Assembly (NCBI RefSeq): GCF_016918505.1
Contig: NZ_JAFFPZ010000004.1
Location: 147,741-211,740, forward strand
Direction of reading: 5' to 3'
Source: Desulforhopalus vacuolatus
Lineage (GTDB): Bacteria > Desulfobacterota > Desulfobulbia > Desulfobulbales > Desulfocapsaceae
Length of the DNA stretch: 64,000 bases
Position 1 is the first letter of the stretch. Every line of letters starts with the position of its first letter. The notes below the pieces were generated by a model. The model saw only the letters and a program-made list of their open reading frames with translations. It was not told where the DNA came from and searched no databases. Made by a program: the position numbers and the translations under genes. Positions 45,606 through 55,395 of the stretch are shown one piece after another.

Positions 45606-47009
45606 TTACTTTGGTTTCTTCTTCAACTGATATTTCTTCATCTTATACTGCAGTAAACTCTTGGTTATACCCAGCTGTTCGGCGGCGCGGGCCTGCACGT
45701 TGTCATTCTCCTCCAGCGCCTGAGACAACATCCCCTTTTCTACGGAATAGAGCACTTCGTTAAGGGAAGCGCTGCGCGGGATCATCTTCAAAAGGTCGGA
45801 TTCTCCCGGCATGGCAGTCTCTTCCAGCAGGGTATCCGGCTGTACATCCTCCGGTCTGATCTCCCCGTCACTGCAGAGAATCGCGGCACGCTCAATGGTA
45901 TTTTCCAGTTCACGGATATTGCCCTCCCAGGGGAGCCGCATCAGCAGCTGCATTGCCTCAGGGGAGACACGCAGGTTGTCCTGCCCCAGTTCTCTGCGTC
46001 CTTTTTCGATAAAAGAGCTGACCAGCAGAGGCAAATCATCCAGACGTTCCCGCAGAGCCGGCAGGGAGACCGGAATGACATTCAGGCGATAAAAGAGATC
46101 TTCCCGAAAGCGCCCGGCGGAAACCTCTTCACGCAGATCACGGTTTGTCGCGCTGAGGATACGTACATCTATATCAAGGGTTTTGCTGCCACCCACCCGC
46201 TCAAAGCTCTTCTCCTGCAGCACCCGCAGCAACTTGGACTGCAGCTGCAGCGGAATTTCTCCCACTTCATCAAGAAAGATCGTCCCTCCGTCGGCGAGTT
46301 CAAAACGTCCTTTACGCATTGCTGCCGCACCGGTAAAGGCACCCTTTTCATGGCCAAAGATTTCACTCTCAAGCAGGTTTTCCGACAGAGCCGCGCAGTT
46401 GACCGCGATAAATGGCTTTCCCTCACGTTTGCTGCGGTCGTGAATGGCTCGCGCCACCAGTTCCTTCCCGGTTCCACTTTCACCGTTGATAAGTACTGAG
46501 GCCTGGGTCGGGGCAACCTTTTCAATAAGATCATAGACCTGTATCATACGCGGGTTTTTCCCCACCATGCCAGAGTAGCCGCTCTGGTGCGGTCTGCGCA
46601 GGCGGGTATTTTCAAGAATCAGCTTATAGTGTTCCACCGCTTTGCCCACGGTGACGATCAGTTCATCATTGGAAAACGGTTTGGAGAGATAGTTGAAAGC
46701 ACCCGTGCGCATCGCCTCTACGGCCCGCTCCACCTCGGCAAAAGCTGTAATAACAATCACCGGCAGACCGGGAATTACCCTCTGTGCCTCTTTCATGAAT
46801 TCAAGACCGTTGATCCCCGGCATCATCATATCAGTAACAACAGTGTAGATATCAATGTTGTTGACCATCTCCAACCCTTCTTCACCGCTCGCGGCAGTGA
46901 AAACTTCGTACCCCTCTTCCCGCAGCAGCTCTCTAAGGACAACGAGATAATTCGGTTCATCATCAACGATAAGAACGGGATTTTTCACCCTTTCATTTTC
47001 TTTTTCCAT
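45606..47009 (-). CDS. Sigma-54-dependent NtrC-family response regulator
   Basis: 467 residues: receiver domain (1-125, phospho-acceptor Asp60 in VVTDMMMPGING), AAA+ domain with Walker A INGESGTGKELVARA near 172 and the sigma-54 contact GAFTGA near 220, and a Fis-type helix-turn-helix (about 425-467, QARAAEQLGITKSLLQYKMK). All activation motifs are intact. No histidine kinase neighbours it, so it is an orphan here; target genes are unknown. Confidence 0.95.
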   Translation of the reverse strand: MEKENERVKNPVLIVDDEPNYLVVLRELLREEGYEVFTAASGEEGLEMVNNIDIYTVVTDMMMPGINGLEFMKEAQRVIPGLPVIVITAFAEVERAVEAMRTGAFNYLSKPFSNDELIVTVGKAVEHYKLILENTRLRRPHQSGYSGMVGKNPRMIQVYDLIEKVAPTQASVLINGESGTGKELVARAIHDRSKREGKPFIAVNCAALSENLLESEIFGHEKGAFTGAAAMRKGRFELADGGTIFLDEVGEIPLQLQSKLLRVLQEKSFERVGGSKTLDIDVRILSATNRDLREEVSAGRFREDLFYRLNVIPVSLPALRERLDDLPLLVSSFIEKGRRELGQDNLRVSPEAMQLLMRLPWEGNIRELENTIERAAILCSDGEIRPEDVQPDTLLEETAMPGESDLLKMIPRSASLNEVLYSVEKGMLSQALEENDNVQARAAEQLGITKSLLQYKMKKYQLKKKPK

Positions 47010-47200
47010 GGTTTTGACCTGTTATAAACGGAGTAATATCGGGAAGTTATTTGAGAGCAGGAAGGTTGACGAAAACGGCTGGCATGCAAAAATTCCTGTA
47101 GAACAACTGACTGACAACATAATACTTTTCGTTGAAATTGCGATGTTTCACGCCGGAATTGCAAAGATGTAATCCACAGACAGAGTTCTCCGAAAACAAA

Positions 47201-47234
47201 AAAGGTTTCGCGAACATCTGTTCGCAAAACCTTT
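47201..47234 (-). terminator. Terminator downstream of ackA
   Basis: AAAGGTTTCGCGAACA (47201-47216) pairs with TGTTCGCAAAACCTTT (47219-47234) with one mismatch; on the minus strand it is followed by TTTTTGTTTT. 150 nt after the ackA stop, with a short repeat (47283-47327) in between. Confidence 0.8.
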
Positions 47235-47282
47235 TCCGGCCTTCCTGTTTTAAATTTTAAAAATCTTTATTCTCAAATGCTT

Positions 47283-47327
47283 TTGCTTTCCTTCGCGTTC
47301 TTCGCGTTCTTCGCGGTGAAAAAAAAC
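47283..47327. repeat. Short dispersed repeat
   Basis: CTTCGCGTTCTTCGCGTTCT followed by TCGCGGTGAAAAAA. The same phrase ends the region at 8665-8702 and occurs inverted at about 63630-63660. Confidence 0.75.
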
Positions 47328-47384
47328 TGTTTTTCCCGTCATCCTGTCAAACTTTTCCCATTCTTCCCGTTTTAATCTGTCGGT

Positions 47385-48593
47385 TCATTTCGAGACCAGT
47401 GCAACCGCCTCACGGGCAATTGCCAGCTCTTCGTTGGTGGGGATACACCAAATCTGAACTTTGCTCTCCGGGGTTGAAAGAAGAGTCGGCGTTTTCACCC
47501 GCTGTGCATTGATCTTTGTATCAAGGATAATCCCGAAATTCTCCAGTCCTGCCAGCGACATCTCGCGCACAATGTCATCATTTTCGCCAATACCGGCAGT
47601 GAAAACAATGGCATCAACACGACCGAGCACAGCCATATAGGCACCGATATATTTTTTGGTGCGGTAGGTTTGCACGGCGAGAGCAAGCTCAGCGTCTTTA
47701 TCCCCCTTTTCTATGGCAGCATGGATATCACGCATGTCATTGAGACCACAGAGTCCCTTCAAACCGGACTCTTTGTTAAGCATATTATCAATCTCATCAC
47801 AGCTCATCTGGTGATTGCGGGCGAGGAAGGCATGTACAGACGGGTCAATATCCCCGCTGCGGGTACCCATAACCAGCCCCTGCAACGGTGTGAACCCCAT
47901 ACTGGTATCAACACTTTTACCGTTCTCCACAGCAGTGATTGAACCACCATTGCCAAGGTGGACAGTGATGGCATTAATCTTGTCGACATCAATGCCGCAC
48001 AGTTTTGCGCATTCGCCGACAACATATTTATGGGAAGTTCCGTGGAAGCCGTAGCGGCGAATACGATCTTTCTCATACAGATCTTTGGGAATGGCATAAC
48101 GAAATGCGTGAGGGGGAAGAGTCTGATGGAAGGCAGTATCAAAAACACCAACCTGAGGTACTCCGGGAAAAAGTTCCTGAGCAATCCTGATGCCGTCAAG
48201 GTTGGCCGTATTGTGCAGCGGTGCAAGAGGGACAGTGTCCTCCAGAGCGGCAATGGCGGCATCGTTAAGCAGAGTTGTCTTACTGAAATTCTCGCCGCCG
48301 TGAACCACACGATGACCAATAACACCAACTTCTGATTTGTCGGCGAGAACTCCATGCTCTTTGTCAGTAAGGAGATCAACGACCATTTGGCCGGCAACTG
48401 TGTGGGTGGGGATGGGAAGAGTTTTTTTCACCACACTTTCTTTCTCGGTATCAGGATGAAAGGTGCACTTGATGTTACCTTCCGCATCACCAATACGCTC
48501 GACCAGACCGCTGGCCAGGACACTTTCATTATCCATATCAAGGAGTTGAAACTTAAGAGAGGAACTTCCGGAATTAATGACAAGGGCCTTCAT
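47385..48593 (-). CDS. ackA: Acetate kinase
   Basis: 402 residues, reversible acetate phosphorylation for substrate-level ATP synthesis or acetate activation. N-terminal ALVINSGSSSLKFQL, the central VFDTAFHQTLP and YGFHGTSHKYV, and VHLGNGGSITAVENGKSVDTSMG are all present, with TAGIGEN near the C-terminus. No pta is adjacent. Monocistronic, with a terminator at 47201-47234. Confidence 0.97.
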   Translation of the reverse strand: MKALVINSGSSSLKFQLLDMDNESVLASGLVERIGDAEGNIKCTFHPDTEKESVVKKTLPIPTHTVAGQMVVDLLTDKEHGVLADKSEVGVIGHRVVHGGENFSKTTLLNDAAIAALEDTVPLAPLHNTANLDGIRIAQELFPGVPQVGVFDTAFHQTLPPHAFRYAIPKDLYEKDRIRRYGFHGTSHKYVVGECAKLCGIDVDKINAITVHLGNGGSITAVENGKSVDTSMGFTPLQGLVMGTRSGDIDPSVHAFLARNHQMSCDEIDNMLNKESGLKGLCGLNDMRDIHAAIEKGDKDAELALAVQTYRTKKYIGAYMAVLGRVDAIVFTAGIGENDDIVREMSLAGLENFGIILDTKINAQRVKTPTLLSTPESKVQIWCIPTNEELAIAREAVALVSK

Positions 48594-49446
48594 ATATTTT
48601 TCCTTTTTTTTGCTGCTGTCTCACTCGGCTGTGCCGGCGAGACAGCAACTGTTTAAATGTTGAATTTGAACGAATGCAGGCTTGTTCCAGAATATATCTG
48701 AGTCCTGCTTTTCTCAAAGATGTATTTTTCTTCAGCTGCCTGTAGAAACAGCGTGCTCACTCTACGAATCCAGAAATATCCTGCAGCACTGAAAATAAAA
48801 AAGTGCTAACCGTAAAACAGAGAGATGGGAAAAACAAGGAAAAGAAACAAAGTTTTTATCTCCTTTTGTTTCCGGATTTTCCTCCTGTACCTCGAATATA
48901 AAAAAAAAGCACATGGTTCTTCAAAGTACCCTTCAGGATGTTTTTTTACTGCGTTCAGGTCTGCCTTTTCGGCATACCTATTTGACACACTCAAATTGAT
49001 ATTTATTCTTGCGACTCATGGTTGAAGTATGGGTACCTTGAATAATCTTGGATTTCGTTCATATTCGAGGCACAGGAAGAAATTTACCGCAGGTATATGA
49101 TTGACACGTCCTGCTGGTGTTATGAGGATCAATGGCAGGACCACCACCACGTCAGGCCTGTTTTGTACAGCCGTCGCCTGAATTTCCCCAGCCCTGGTCA
49201 AGAATCAACGTCTTGAGACGGGATTTGGCTTTTTGTTTCCTTGAGCTGCAGGGTGTCCGGCTCTTTTTCCCAATCAGGAAGCCATGTACAGATGGTAAAA
49301 TGATTGATGATTTTTTTACCAGCGGTATGATTGGCTCTTCAGGCTCTGTATAATGCTGCGCCTCATTTCAGACGTATCGGCATGAACTGGTGAGACAGCG
49401 CATGTCTCGGCACTGCTCACCGTTTGGTATAATCTGGAAGTATTAA
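48594..49446. repeat. Gene-poor divergent region with dispersed repeat units
   Basis: About 850 bp between ackA and the tnpA remnant. Repeat units: GAACGAATGCAGGCTTGTTCC (minus sense, about 48665-48690); CCTCGAATATA with TTCTTCAAAGTACCC (about 48888-48930); TTCGTTCATATTCGAGGCAC with AAATTTACCGCAGG (49050-49093). From 49100 to 49440 I see no gene; two TATAAT boxes at 49347 and 49428 are possible promoters. Confidence 0.55.
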
Positions 49447-49560
49447 GGGGCATCTTATGGGGGAAACGCATTGTGGTTCCCTTCTTATTGCGCTGGCAGT
49501 TGCGGCGGTGCACCGATCAGTATTATTCGTCAATACAAAGAAGAACAACAGACACCTGAA
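49447..49560 (+). pseudogene. Remnant of an IS200/IS605 TnpA transposase (C-terminal end)
   Basis: A short frame opened by a stop at 49444 reads GASYGGNALWFPSYCAGSCG then GAPISIIRQYKEEQQTPE, which resembles the C-terminus of Y1 transposases of IS200/IS605 (LWSPSYF...CGGAPLxxIxxYIEEQ). The N-terminal part with the HUH motif is absent. The frame runs on, open, into the next gene's start region. Call made from memory of the family, on about 36 residues. Confidence 0.6.
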
Positions 49561-49662
49561 GAAGAGGAATACGTTGAACGCCCAGGGTGTTCACGCTCTA
49601 TATCCCTGCCCCGAACGGCGGGGATTTCCGCGCATTCAATTAAAATCTATAAAATATATGCT

Positions 49663-52600
49663 ATGAATACACAATCGACCAGTCAAGAAACACAGAATAC
49701 AGAGACACAGACAGCCCGTCCCCCCGTCGCTGAACCTCTTTTTGATCGCGAAGTCGCCTACAACTTCACCTCCGCCAGTGATAAACAAATTGTGGAGTTT
49801 ATCCTCGGTGAAGAGGGGTGGAGATGCCTTGAAGAACTCTACAGCCAGCGCATCACCGGTCGTTCCGCGCGTCTCGTGATGCGAATCATTGGCGACCTTT
49901 TTATACTCCGTCGCAACCCTTTCCTCTTCCAGGAACTGCTCGACTCCCGTCTTCGTCGCCATACCTTTTTCGAAACAGCGAAGGCTGACCTCAATCTTAT
50001 TGAAAAGTGGACAACAAATTATAAAAATGGAGCAAATCGGGGACAGCAGGTTTTTGAATTGCTTGCCATCTGCCGTCAGCGTCTCAAGGAGATGCGCCAG
50101 GAACTGAAAAAGACTCCGGAACTGCGCAGCAAAATAAACCGGCGTTTCGGTGCAGTCATTGGCAGGGAAAATGTCCGCTTTGACCCCTTCACCCTCATCA
50201 GCCACGTTACCGATGCCACCGACTGGCGGCTCTACCTGCCCCTTGCTGTTCTCCGCCCGTCCTCTGAAGAGCAGGTTCCGCCACTGATGGCTGCAGCAGC
50301 GAGGCTCGGCCTCGGCGTGATTCCACGGGGCGGTGGTACCGGCCTGACCGGAGGAGCTGTTCCACTGACACAGAACTGCGTCATCATCAATACCGAAAAG
50401 CTGACCCGCATCTACCCCATAATTCAGACCCCCTTCCCTCACCTCGGTGAAGATGCCACCGTGTCCACCATTAAGCTTGAAGCCGGTGTTGTTACTTCAA
50501 AGGCAATGGCTGAAGCGACAAAAGCGGGGCTTGTGTTCGCCGCTGACCCAACCTCCAGCTGGGCCTGTACCATCGGCGGTAATGTCGCCGAAAATTCCGG
50601 CGGGAAAACCGCTGTTCTCTGGGGAACCGCCATTGATAATGCTCTTGCATGGACCATCGCCATGCCCGGCACAGGGCTGCTGCGAATAGCCCGTAAAAAC
50701 CATCCGATGCGCAAGATTCAGTATGAAGACACTCTGGAATACGAGGTGCGCGACGCGGAAGGCACTCTGCTGAAAGAAATTTCCCTCAAGGGTTCGCAGA
50801 TACGCAAGAAAGGGTTGGGCAAAGACATTACCAACAAGGCCCTTGGCGGCCTGCCAGGCTTTCAGAAAGAGGGTTGCGATGGTGTCATCACCTCTGCCGA
50901 ATTTGTTCTCTATCCTGCATGGGAGCAGAAAATCACCTTCTGCCTTGAGTTTTACGGGAAGGATATGGATGAAGCGAGCCGGGTCATTGTGCAGATCTCC
51001 GATGAATTCAAAAACAGCACCGAAGAGGCACTGATTGCCCTTGAACACTTCGATGCCGAATACATCAAGGCGATCAATTACAAGTATAAATCCGCCCGCA
51101 GTGAACGTCCCAAGGCGGTACTGCTGATAGACCTTGTCGGCCACGACACGGCACAGGCTAAACACGGACGTGACCGCCTGAAAAAGTTGCTTGATCCCTA
51201 CCCGAACACGGAAGTCTTTATCGCCCAGGACGCCGACGAAAGCGAACGTTTCTGGCGCGACCGAAAACGACTCGGAGCCATCTCCAAACGAACCAACGCC
51301 TTCAAGCTCAACGAGGATATTGTACTGCCTCTGCCAGCCCTCGCGGAATTCACCCGTTTTATTGACTCCACCAACATCCGAGAAGATTACTGGAACAAGA
51401 AACAGGCCATTCTCAGCATCATGGAGTACCTGCACACCGCCGAACCGCTTGAGGATCCGGACTGGCTTGAGGCAAAGATTCCCGCTGCTGAGAAGCTTTG
51501 TCAAGCCGCCATCGATGCCCTTGAGGTGCCGGAATCCTGCCTGTTGCAACCGCAGACACCGATCAAAGATCTAATGAGCGCCCTGATGGAGCTTTTCCAG
51601 GGCTATACCAGAGTGAGTGCCGGTATCAACGCTGTTTATGATACTGTGCGCGAGAAACGCATCGTCATCGCCACCCACATGCACGCCGGTGACGGGAACA
51701 ACCACGTTAACATTCCGGTCTTCTCCAATGATCGGAATATGATGCACCGTGCTTCCGCCACTGCGGAAAAAATCATGCTCAAATCGATTGCACTCGGCGG
51801 AGCAGTCAGTGGCGAACACGGCATCGGCGTCACCAAGATGAAGTTTCTCGAACCGGAACGGATAAAAGCCCTCAATGAATACCGGAACGAGGTAGATCCC
51901 GACGGCATGATGAACCCCGGCATGCTGCGTAATGAGGCCATTCTCAACAAGGTTTTCACCAACTCTTTCAACCTGTTGAAACTGGAAGCACGAATACTGC
52001 AGCACAGTTCACTCGCTGAGCTCTCCACCGCCATTGCCGGCTGCATCCGCTGCGGCAAATGTATGCCGGACTGCTGCGTCTACCATCCAGAAAGCAATCT
52101 CTTTTTCCACCCGCGCAATAAAAACCTCGTCATCGGCTCGCTCATTGAGGCTCTTCTCTATGACATACAGCGCTCTCATCTGCCAAAATTCCGGCAGCTT
52201 GCCAACCTTGAAGAGGTCGCCGACCACTGCACCATGTGCGGTAAGTGTCTGCCACCCTGCCCGGTAGATATCGATACCGCGCGGGTCTCGATACTGGAGC
52301 GGGAAATCCTTGCCGAGATGGGCTACAAGCACACCCCGATACAGACAAAACTCTCCCTCAACTTCCTGAAAACCCGTAACCGCACGGCGAACAGCATTTT
52401 TCGTAAATCGGTGCTGCAACTCGGCAGCGCTACCCAGCAGGCAGCGGTAAAGGTATTCGCGAAGGCCCCGGAATCACTGAGAAAAAAACAGTGGAAACCG
52501 CTGCAGCTTCTCAACGCGCCCATGACCTCTCCCACGCCACACACCCTTTCCTCAGTACTGCCCGCCTGCTCGGATCACGAGATGCTGCTGCTCACGCCGG

Positions 52601-53385
52601 AAGGCAGGACAAAAAGCACCGTCTTCTATTTTCCGGGATGCGGTTCAGAACGGCTCTTCTCCGACATCGGCAAAGCCTCCATCTACCTGCTGCTCAAGCA
52701 CGGCGTGCGGGTTGTACTGCCACCGCCAAATCTCTGCTGCGGCTTTCCGCTGCAGGTAAATGCCAAGAAGAAAATGGCCGAAGAGGTCGCCCTGCGCAAC
52801 AGCATTATCCTCACCCAGATCCGTGACATGCTCGGCCATATCGAGTTTGCTTCGGTACTGGTCAGCTGCGGTACCTGTCGGGAAGCACTGAACGAACTTG
52901 GTATTCAATCCATCTTCGAATGTGCCCTCGCCGACATCTCTGCCTATGTACTGGAAAACGGCTGGAATTTTACAGACAAAGAGCAGCGCACCATCCTCTA
53001 CCACACACCCTGCCACGACTCCTTCAAGGGAGAAGCAATGCCCTTTCTCAAGCGCATTTACAACGACGTGCAACCGGTGGCAAACTGCTGCTCCGAAGCG
53101 GGAACGCTGGCTCTCTCCCGCCCGGATATCGCCAGCGCCATGCGCCTGCGCAAGAGAGAACAGTTTGAAATTGAACTGGAGAAACTTGAGGAGACAGGGC
53201 AGCGGGAGGAAGTAATGATCGTCGCCACCAACTGTCCCTCCTGTATCACGGGACTGGGACGAAACCGCGATGTGGGCGTAAATCCGCAGCATATAGCTGT
53301 CCTGCTTGCGGAAAAGATCGGCGGAGAAAATTGGCGGGAAGAGATGAAAAAGATGGCAGCCACTGGCGAATGTGTTATTTTTTGA
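49663..53385 (+). CDS. DUF3683 FAD/Fe-S oxidoreductase (D-lactate dehydrogenase-like)
   Basis: 1240 residues in one chain: DUF3683 domain (about 28-95; REVAYNFTSASDKQIVEFIL), FAD-binding type 4 domain (about 180-400; VIPRGGGTGLTGGAVPL), FAD-oxidase C-terminal domain with HMHAGDGNNHVNIPVF, two [4Fe-4S] ferredoxin motifs (CIRCGKCMPDC near 794; CTMCGKCLPPCPVD near 857), then two CCG (heterodisulfide-reductase-like) domains with NLCCGFP and HTPCHDSF. Oxidises a 2-hydroxy acid such as D-lactate or glycolate and passes electrons through Fe-S centres; substrate not provable. Start is ATG 49663: the frame extends upstream only into the tnpA remnant. Its stop TGA opens a 20-bp direct repeat. Confidence 0.9.
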   Translation: MNTQSTSQETQNTETQTARPPVAEPLFDREVAYNFTSASDKQIVEFILGEEGWRCLEELYSQRITGRSARLVMRIIGDLFILRRNPFLFQELLDSRLRRHTFFETAKADLNLIEKWTTNYKNGANRGQQVFELLAICRQRLKEMRQELKKTPELRSKINRRFGAVIGRENVRFDPFTLISHVTDATDWRLYLPLAVLRPSSEEQVPPLMAAAARLGLGVIPRGGGTGLTGGAVPLTQNCVIINTEKLTRIYPIIQTPFPHLGEDATVSTIKLEAGVVTSKAMAEATKAGLVFAADPTSSWACTIGGNVAENSGGKTAVLWGTAIDNALAWTIAMPGTGLLRIARKNHPMRKIQYEDTLEYEVRDAEGTLLKEISLKGSQIRKKGLGKDITNKALGGLPGFQKEGCDGVITSAEFVLYPAWEQKITFCLEFYGKDMDEASRVIVQISDEFKNSTEEALIALEHFDAEYIKAINYKYKSARSERPKAVLLIDLVGHDTAQAKHGRDRLKKLLDPYPNTEVFIAQDADESERFWRDRKRLGAISKRTNAFKLNEDIVLPLPALAEFTRFIDSTNIREDYWNKKQAILSIMEYLHTAEPLEDPDWLEAKIPAAEKLCQAAIDALEVPESCLLQPQTPIKDLMSALMELFQGYTRVSAGINAVYDTVREKRIVIATHMHAGDGNNHVNIPVFSNDRNMMHRASATAEKIMLKSIALGGAVSGEHGIGVTKMKFLEPERIKALNEYRNEVDPDGMMNPGMLRNEAILNKVFTNSFNLLKLEARILQHSSLAELSTAIAGCIRCGKCMPDCCVYHPESNLFFHPRNKNLVIGSLIEALLYDIQRSHLPKFRQLANLEEVADHCTMCGKCLPPCPVDIDTARVSILEREILAEMGYKHTPIQTKLSLNFLKTRNRTANSIFRKSVLQLGSATQQAAVKVFAKAPESLRKKQWKPLQLLNAPMTSPTPHTLSSVLPACSDHEMLLLTPEGRTKSTVFYFPGCGSERLFSDIGKASIYLLLKHGVRVVLPPPNLCCGFPLQVNAKKKMAEEVALRNSIILTQIRDMLGHIEFASVLVSCGTCREALNELGIQSIFECALADISAYVLENGWNFTDKEQRTILYHTPCHDSFKGEAMPFLKRIYNDVQPVANCCSEAGTLALSRPDIASAMRLRKREQFEIELEKLEETGQREEVMIVATNCPSCITGLGRNRDVGVNPQHIAVLLAEKIGGENWREEMKKMAATGECVIF

Positions 53386-53748
53386 CACCATTCAAAACTG
53401 AATAACACCATTTACATTTTGTACATTTTGTATTGGAGAATTCAAAAGCAGGTGGGGCAGACGCCCAAATTGGGCGTCTCTACGATGTCGGCGATTTATC
53501 TTACGGGTATTTGATTGTACAAATCCGGATACAATTTTGCCGCGATAACCCCGTGGTGGCAATATGGCGTTGTCTTTGTGGGAAGGATGTCCTTGTAGAG
53601 ACGCCCAATTTGGGCGTCTTCAGCACAACAGGTGGCTCATCTCACAACAGACGTTTCCGCAATGAAATTAATTTATCATCCTGTTTGTCCTTCCGTGTTT
53701 TAGGATCAGTAAAAAATGTGTTTGGTATGACACCATTCAAAACTGAAA
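53383..53748. repeat. 20-bp direct repeats flanking an insertion
   Basis: TGACACCATTCAAAACTGAA occurs exactly at 53383-53402 and 53729-53748. The first copy begins with the stop codon of the upstream gene; the second runs straight into the terminator at 53747. This is what a target-site duplication would look like around the element 53403-53728. Confidence 0.9.
53403..53728. mobile_element. MITE-like element, about 326 bp, inside the gene-terminator spacer
   Basis: Left end TAACACCATTTACATTTTGT, then TATTGGAGAATTCAAAAGCA; right end reads, inverted, TACCAAACACATTTTTTACT. Interior holds two GACGCCCAA/TTGGGCGTC hairpins (about 53460 and 53597), CAGCACAACAGGTGGCTCAT and AAATTAATTTATCATCCTGT, all shared with 53828-54000 and 45440-45515. 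No ORF, so non-autonomous. Confidence 0.75.
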
Positions 53749-53790
53749 AAAGCGGCCTGCAGAGTAACTCTGCAGGCCGCTTTTTTTTTA
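53747..53790. terminator. Bidirectional terminator
   Basis: A perfect 13-bp GC-rich stem (53753-53765 with 53769-53781), TAA loop, six As before and nine Ts after. Probably the original terminator of the DUF3683 gene, now 360 nt from its stop; it also suits the convergent der operon. Confidence 0.93.
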
Positions 53791-53827
53791 ACGTAGGGGA
53801 AACCAGTCATACCAAAGTAAAAAGAGT

Positions 53828-54000
53828 ATAATGCCAATTCCATTTTGTATTGGCGAATTCAAAGGCAGGTGGGACAGACGCCCAATTTGGGCGTCTTCAG
53901 CACAACAGGTGACTCATCTCACAACAAACGTTTCTGCAATGAAATTAATTTATCATCCTGTTTGTCCTGCCGTGTTTTTGGGTCAATACAAAATGTAAAG
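53828..54000. mobile_element. Compact MITE-like repeat next to der
   Basis: About 170 bp with inverted ends: left CCATTTTGTATTGGCGAATT, right GGGTCAATACAAAATGTAAA. Interior: one GACGCCCAATTTGGGCGTC hairpin and the same CAGCACAACAGGTGACTCAT to ATCATCCTGTTTGTCC run as the neighbour. It stops about 5 nt from the der stop codon. Confidence 0.75.
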
Positions 54001-54004
54001 AGCC

Positions 54005-55357
54005 TTATTTATTCTTCTGCCGTTCCCGCTGCTCTGATTTATCTTTAAAGAAGATCTGTATGGGAATCATGTCGAGCCCGAGCCCTTCACGAAAACGATT
54101 TACCAGATAACGCTCGTAGGAAAAATGCACCCCTTTATAGGAGTTCGTCATAACGACAAACTTTGGCGGGCAGGTTCCCACCTGCGAAGTGTAATAAAAT
54201 TTGAGGCGTTTGTTTTTATAGATCGGTGGCGAATGCTTCTCTACCGCCTCCTGCAGCAGACGGTTCAGCGCTGAAGTCGGAAACAGGGAGCAATACTGGC
54301 GATACACCGAACCGATTATCGGGAACATCCGTTTGATACCATAGCCGGTCAATGCGGAAACGCTGATAATCGGCACAAAGCCAAGATAGGGCAGTACTCG
54401 ACCGATCTCCTCCATCACCTCTTTCTGCCTTTTTTTGTCCTTCTCCAGCAGATCCCACTTGTTCACCAGTACGATAAGCGCCTTGCCCTCATCCAGCACA
54501 TAACCGATAACCTTGGTATCCTGTTCGGTAATCCCCTCTTCGGCATCAAGAATAACCACAGCCACATCGCAGCGACTCATGGCGGAGAGCGCTTTGAGGA
54601 TGCTGAACTTCTCCAGCTTCTCTTTCGTTTTCCCCTTGCGGCGAATCCCCGCAGTATCAATGAAGAGATAGTTGTAGTTCCCGTGGCTGATGACGGTATC
54701 CACGCTGTCCCGGGTGGTACCCGAGACCTCAGAGACAACCATGCGCTCCTCTCCGAGAATGAGGTTTACCATGGAGGATTTCCCCACGTTTGGCCGCCCG
54801 AAAAAGGCAACCTTCACCGTATTCTCTGGAAGGCTGGTCGCCTCACTCGGAGTCTCTATCGTGGCACAGAGATCGTCCATAAGAGTGCGAAAGCCGTAGG
54901 TGTGCTCTGCCGAAAGCGCCCAGAACCGCTCCACGCCAAGCTCATAAAACGGATTCATTGACACTTCGTTCTTCGGACCGTCAATCTTGTTGATAATATG
55001 GAAGACCGGTTTCTTCGTCCGTCGGAGGATATCAACGACCTCGTGATCGGCGGGGGTAACGCCCTCGCGCCCGTCCATCAGGAAGAGAATAATATCTGCC
55101 TCCGCAATGGCCGCCATCGCCTGTTCACGGATATGTTGAACGAGAACATCTTCCGGGTTGTCGTCGATTCCGCCGGTATCCACCAGCAGAAAGCCTTTAT
55201 CCTCCCAGACGACGCGTTCATACTGCCGGTCGCGGGTAACGCCCGGCGTGGGATCGACGATCGCCTTGCGTGAGCGGGTAATACGGTTGAACAACGTTGA
55301 TTTTCCGACATTAGGTCGACCGATAAGGGCGACGACCGGAAGTTTTTGATCTGCCAT
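54005..55357 (-). CDS. der: Ribosome-assembly GTPase Der (EngA)
   Basis: 450 residues with two tandem GTPase domains and a C-terminal KH-like domain, an arrangement unique to Der, which acts in 50S maturation. G1 motifs are GRPNVGKST near 13-21 and GRPNVGKSS near 187; DTGG(I) and DTAGI switch-II motifs and NKID/NKWD specificity motifs are present in each. The ATG at 55357 has AGAGGAAA upstream; a longer in-frame opening has no site. Last gene of the leftward envelope operon. Confidence 0.97.
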   Translation of the reverse strand: MADQKLPVVALIGRPNVGKSTLFNRITRSRKAIVDPTPGVTRDRQYERVVWEDKGFLLVDTGGIDDNPEDVLVQHIREQAMAAIAEADIILFLMDGREGVTPADHEVVDILRRTKKPVFHIINKIDGPKNEVSMNPFYELGVERFWALSAEHTYGFRTLMDDLCATIETPSEATSLPENTVKVAFFGRPNVGKSSMVNLILGEERMVVSEVSGTTRDSVDTVISHGNYNYLFIDTAGIRRKGKTKEKLEKFSILKALSAMSRCDVAVVILDAEEGITEQDTKVIGYVLDEGKALIVLVNKWDLLEKDKKRQKEVMEEIGRVLPYLGFVPIISVSALTGYGIKRMFPIIGSVYRQYCSLFPTSALNRLLQEAVEKHSPPIYKNKRLKFYYTSQVGTCPPKFVVMTNSYKGVHFSYERYLVNRFREGLGLDMIPIQIFFKDKSEQRERQKNK

Positions 55358-55395
55358 GTTATTTTCCTCTCTTGAGGATTGTGGTATAGGGGAAT

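Noticed and set aside
49457..49666. A 69-codon ORF starting at 49457
   Set aside because: It overlaps the tnpA remnant in another frame and ends beyond the DUF3683 start; its composition does not look like protein.
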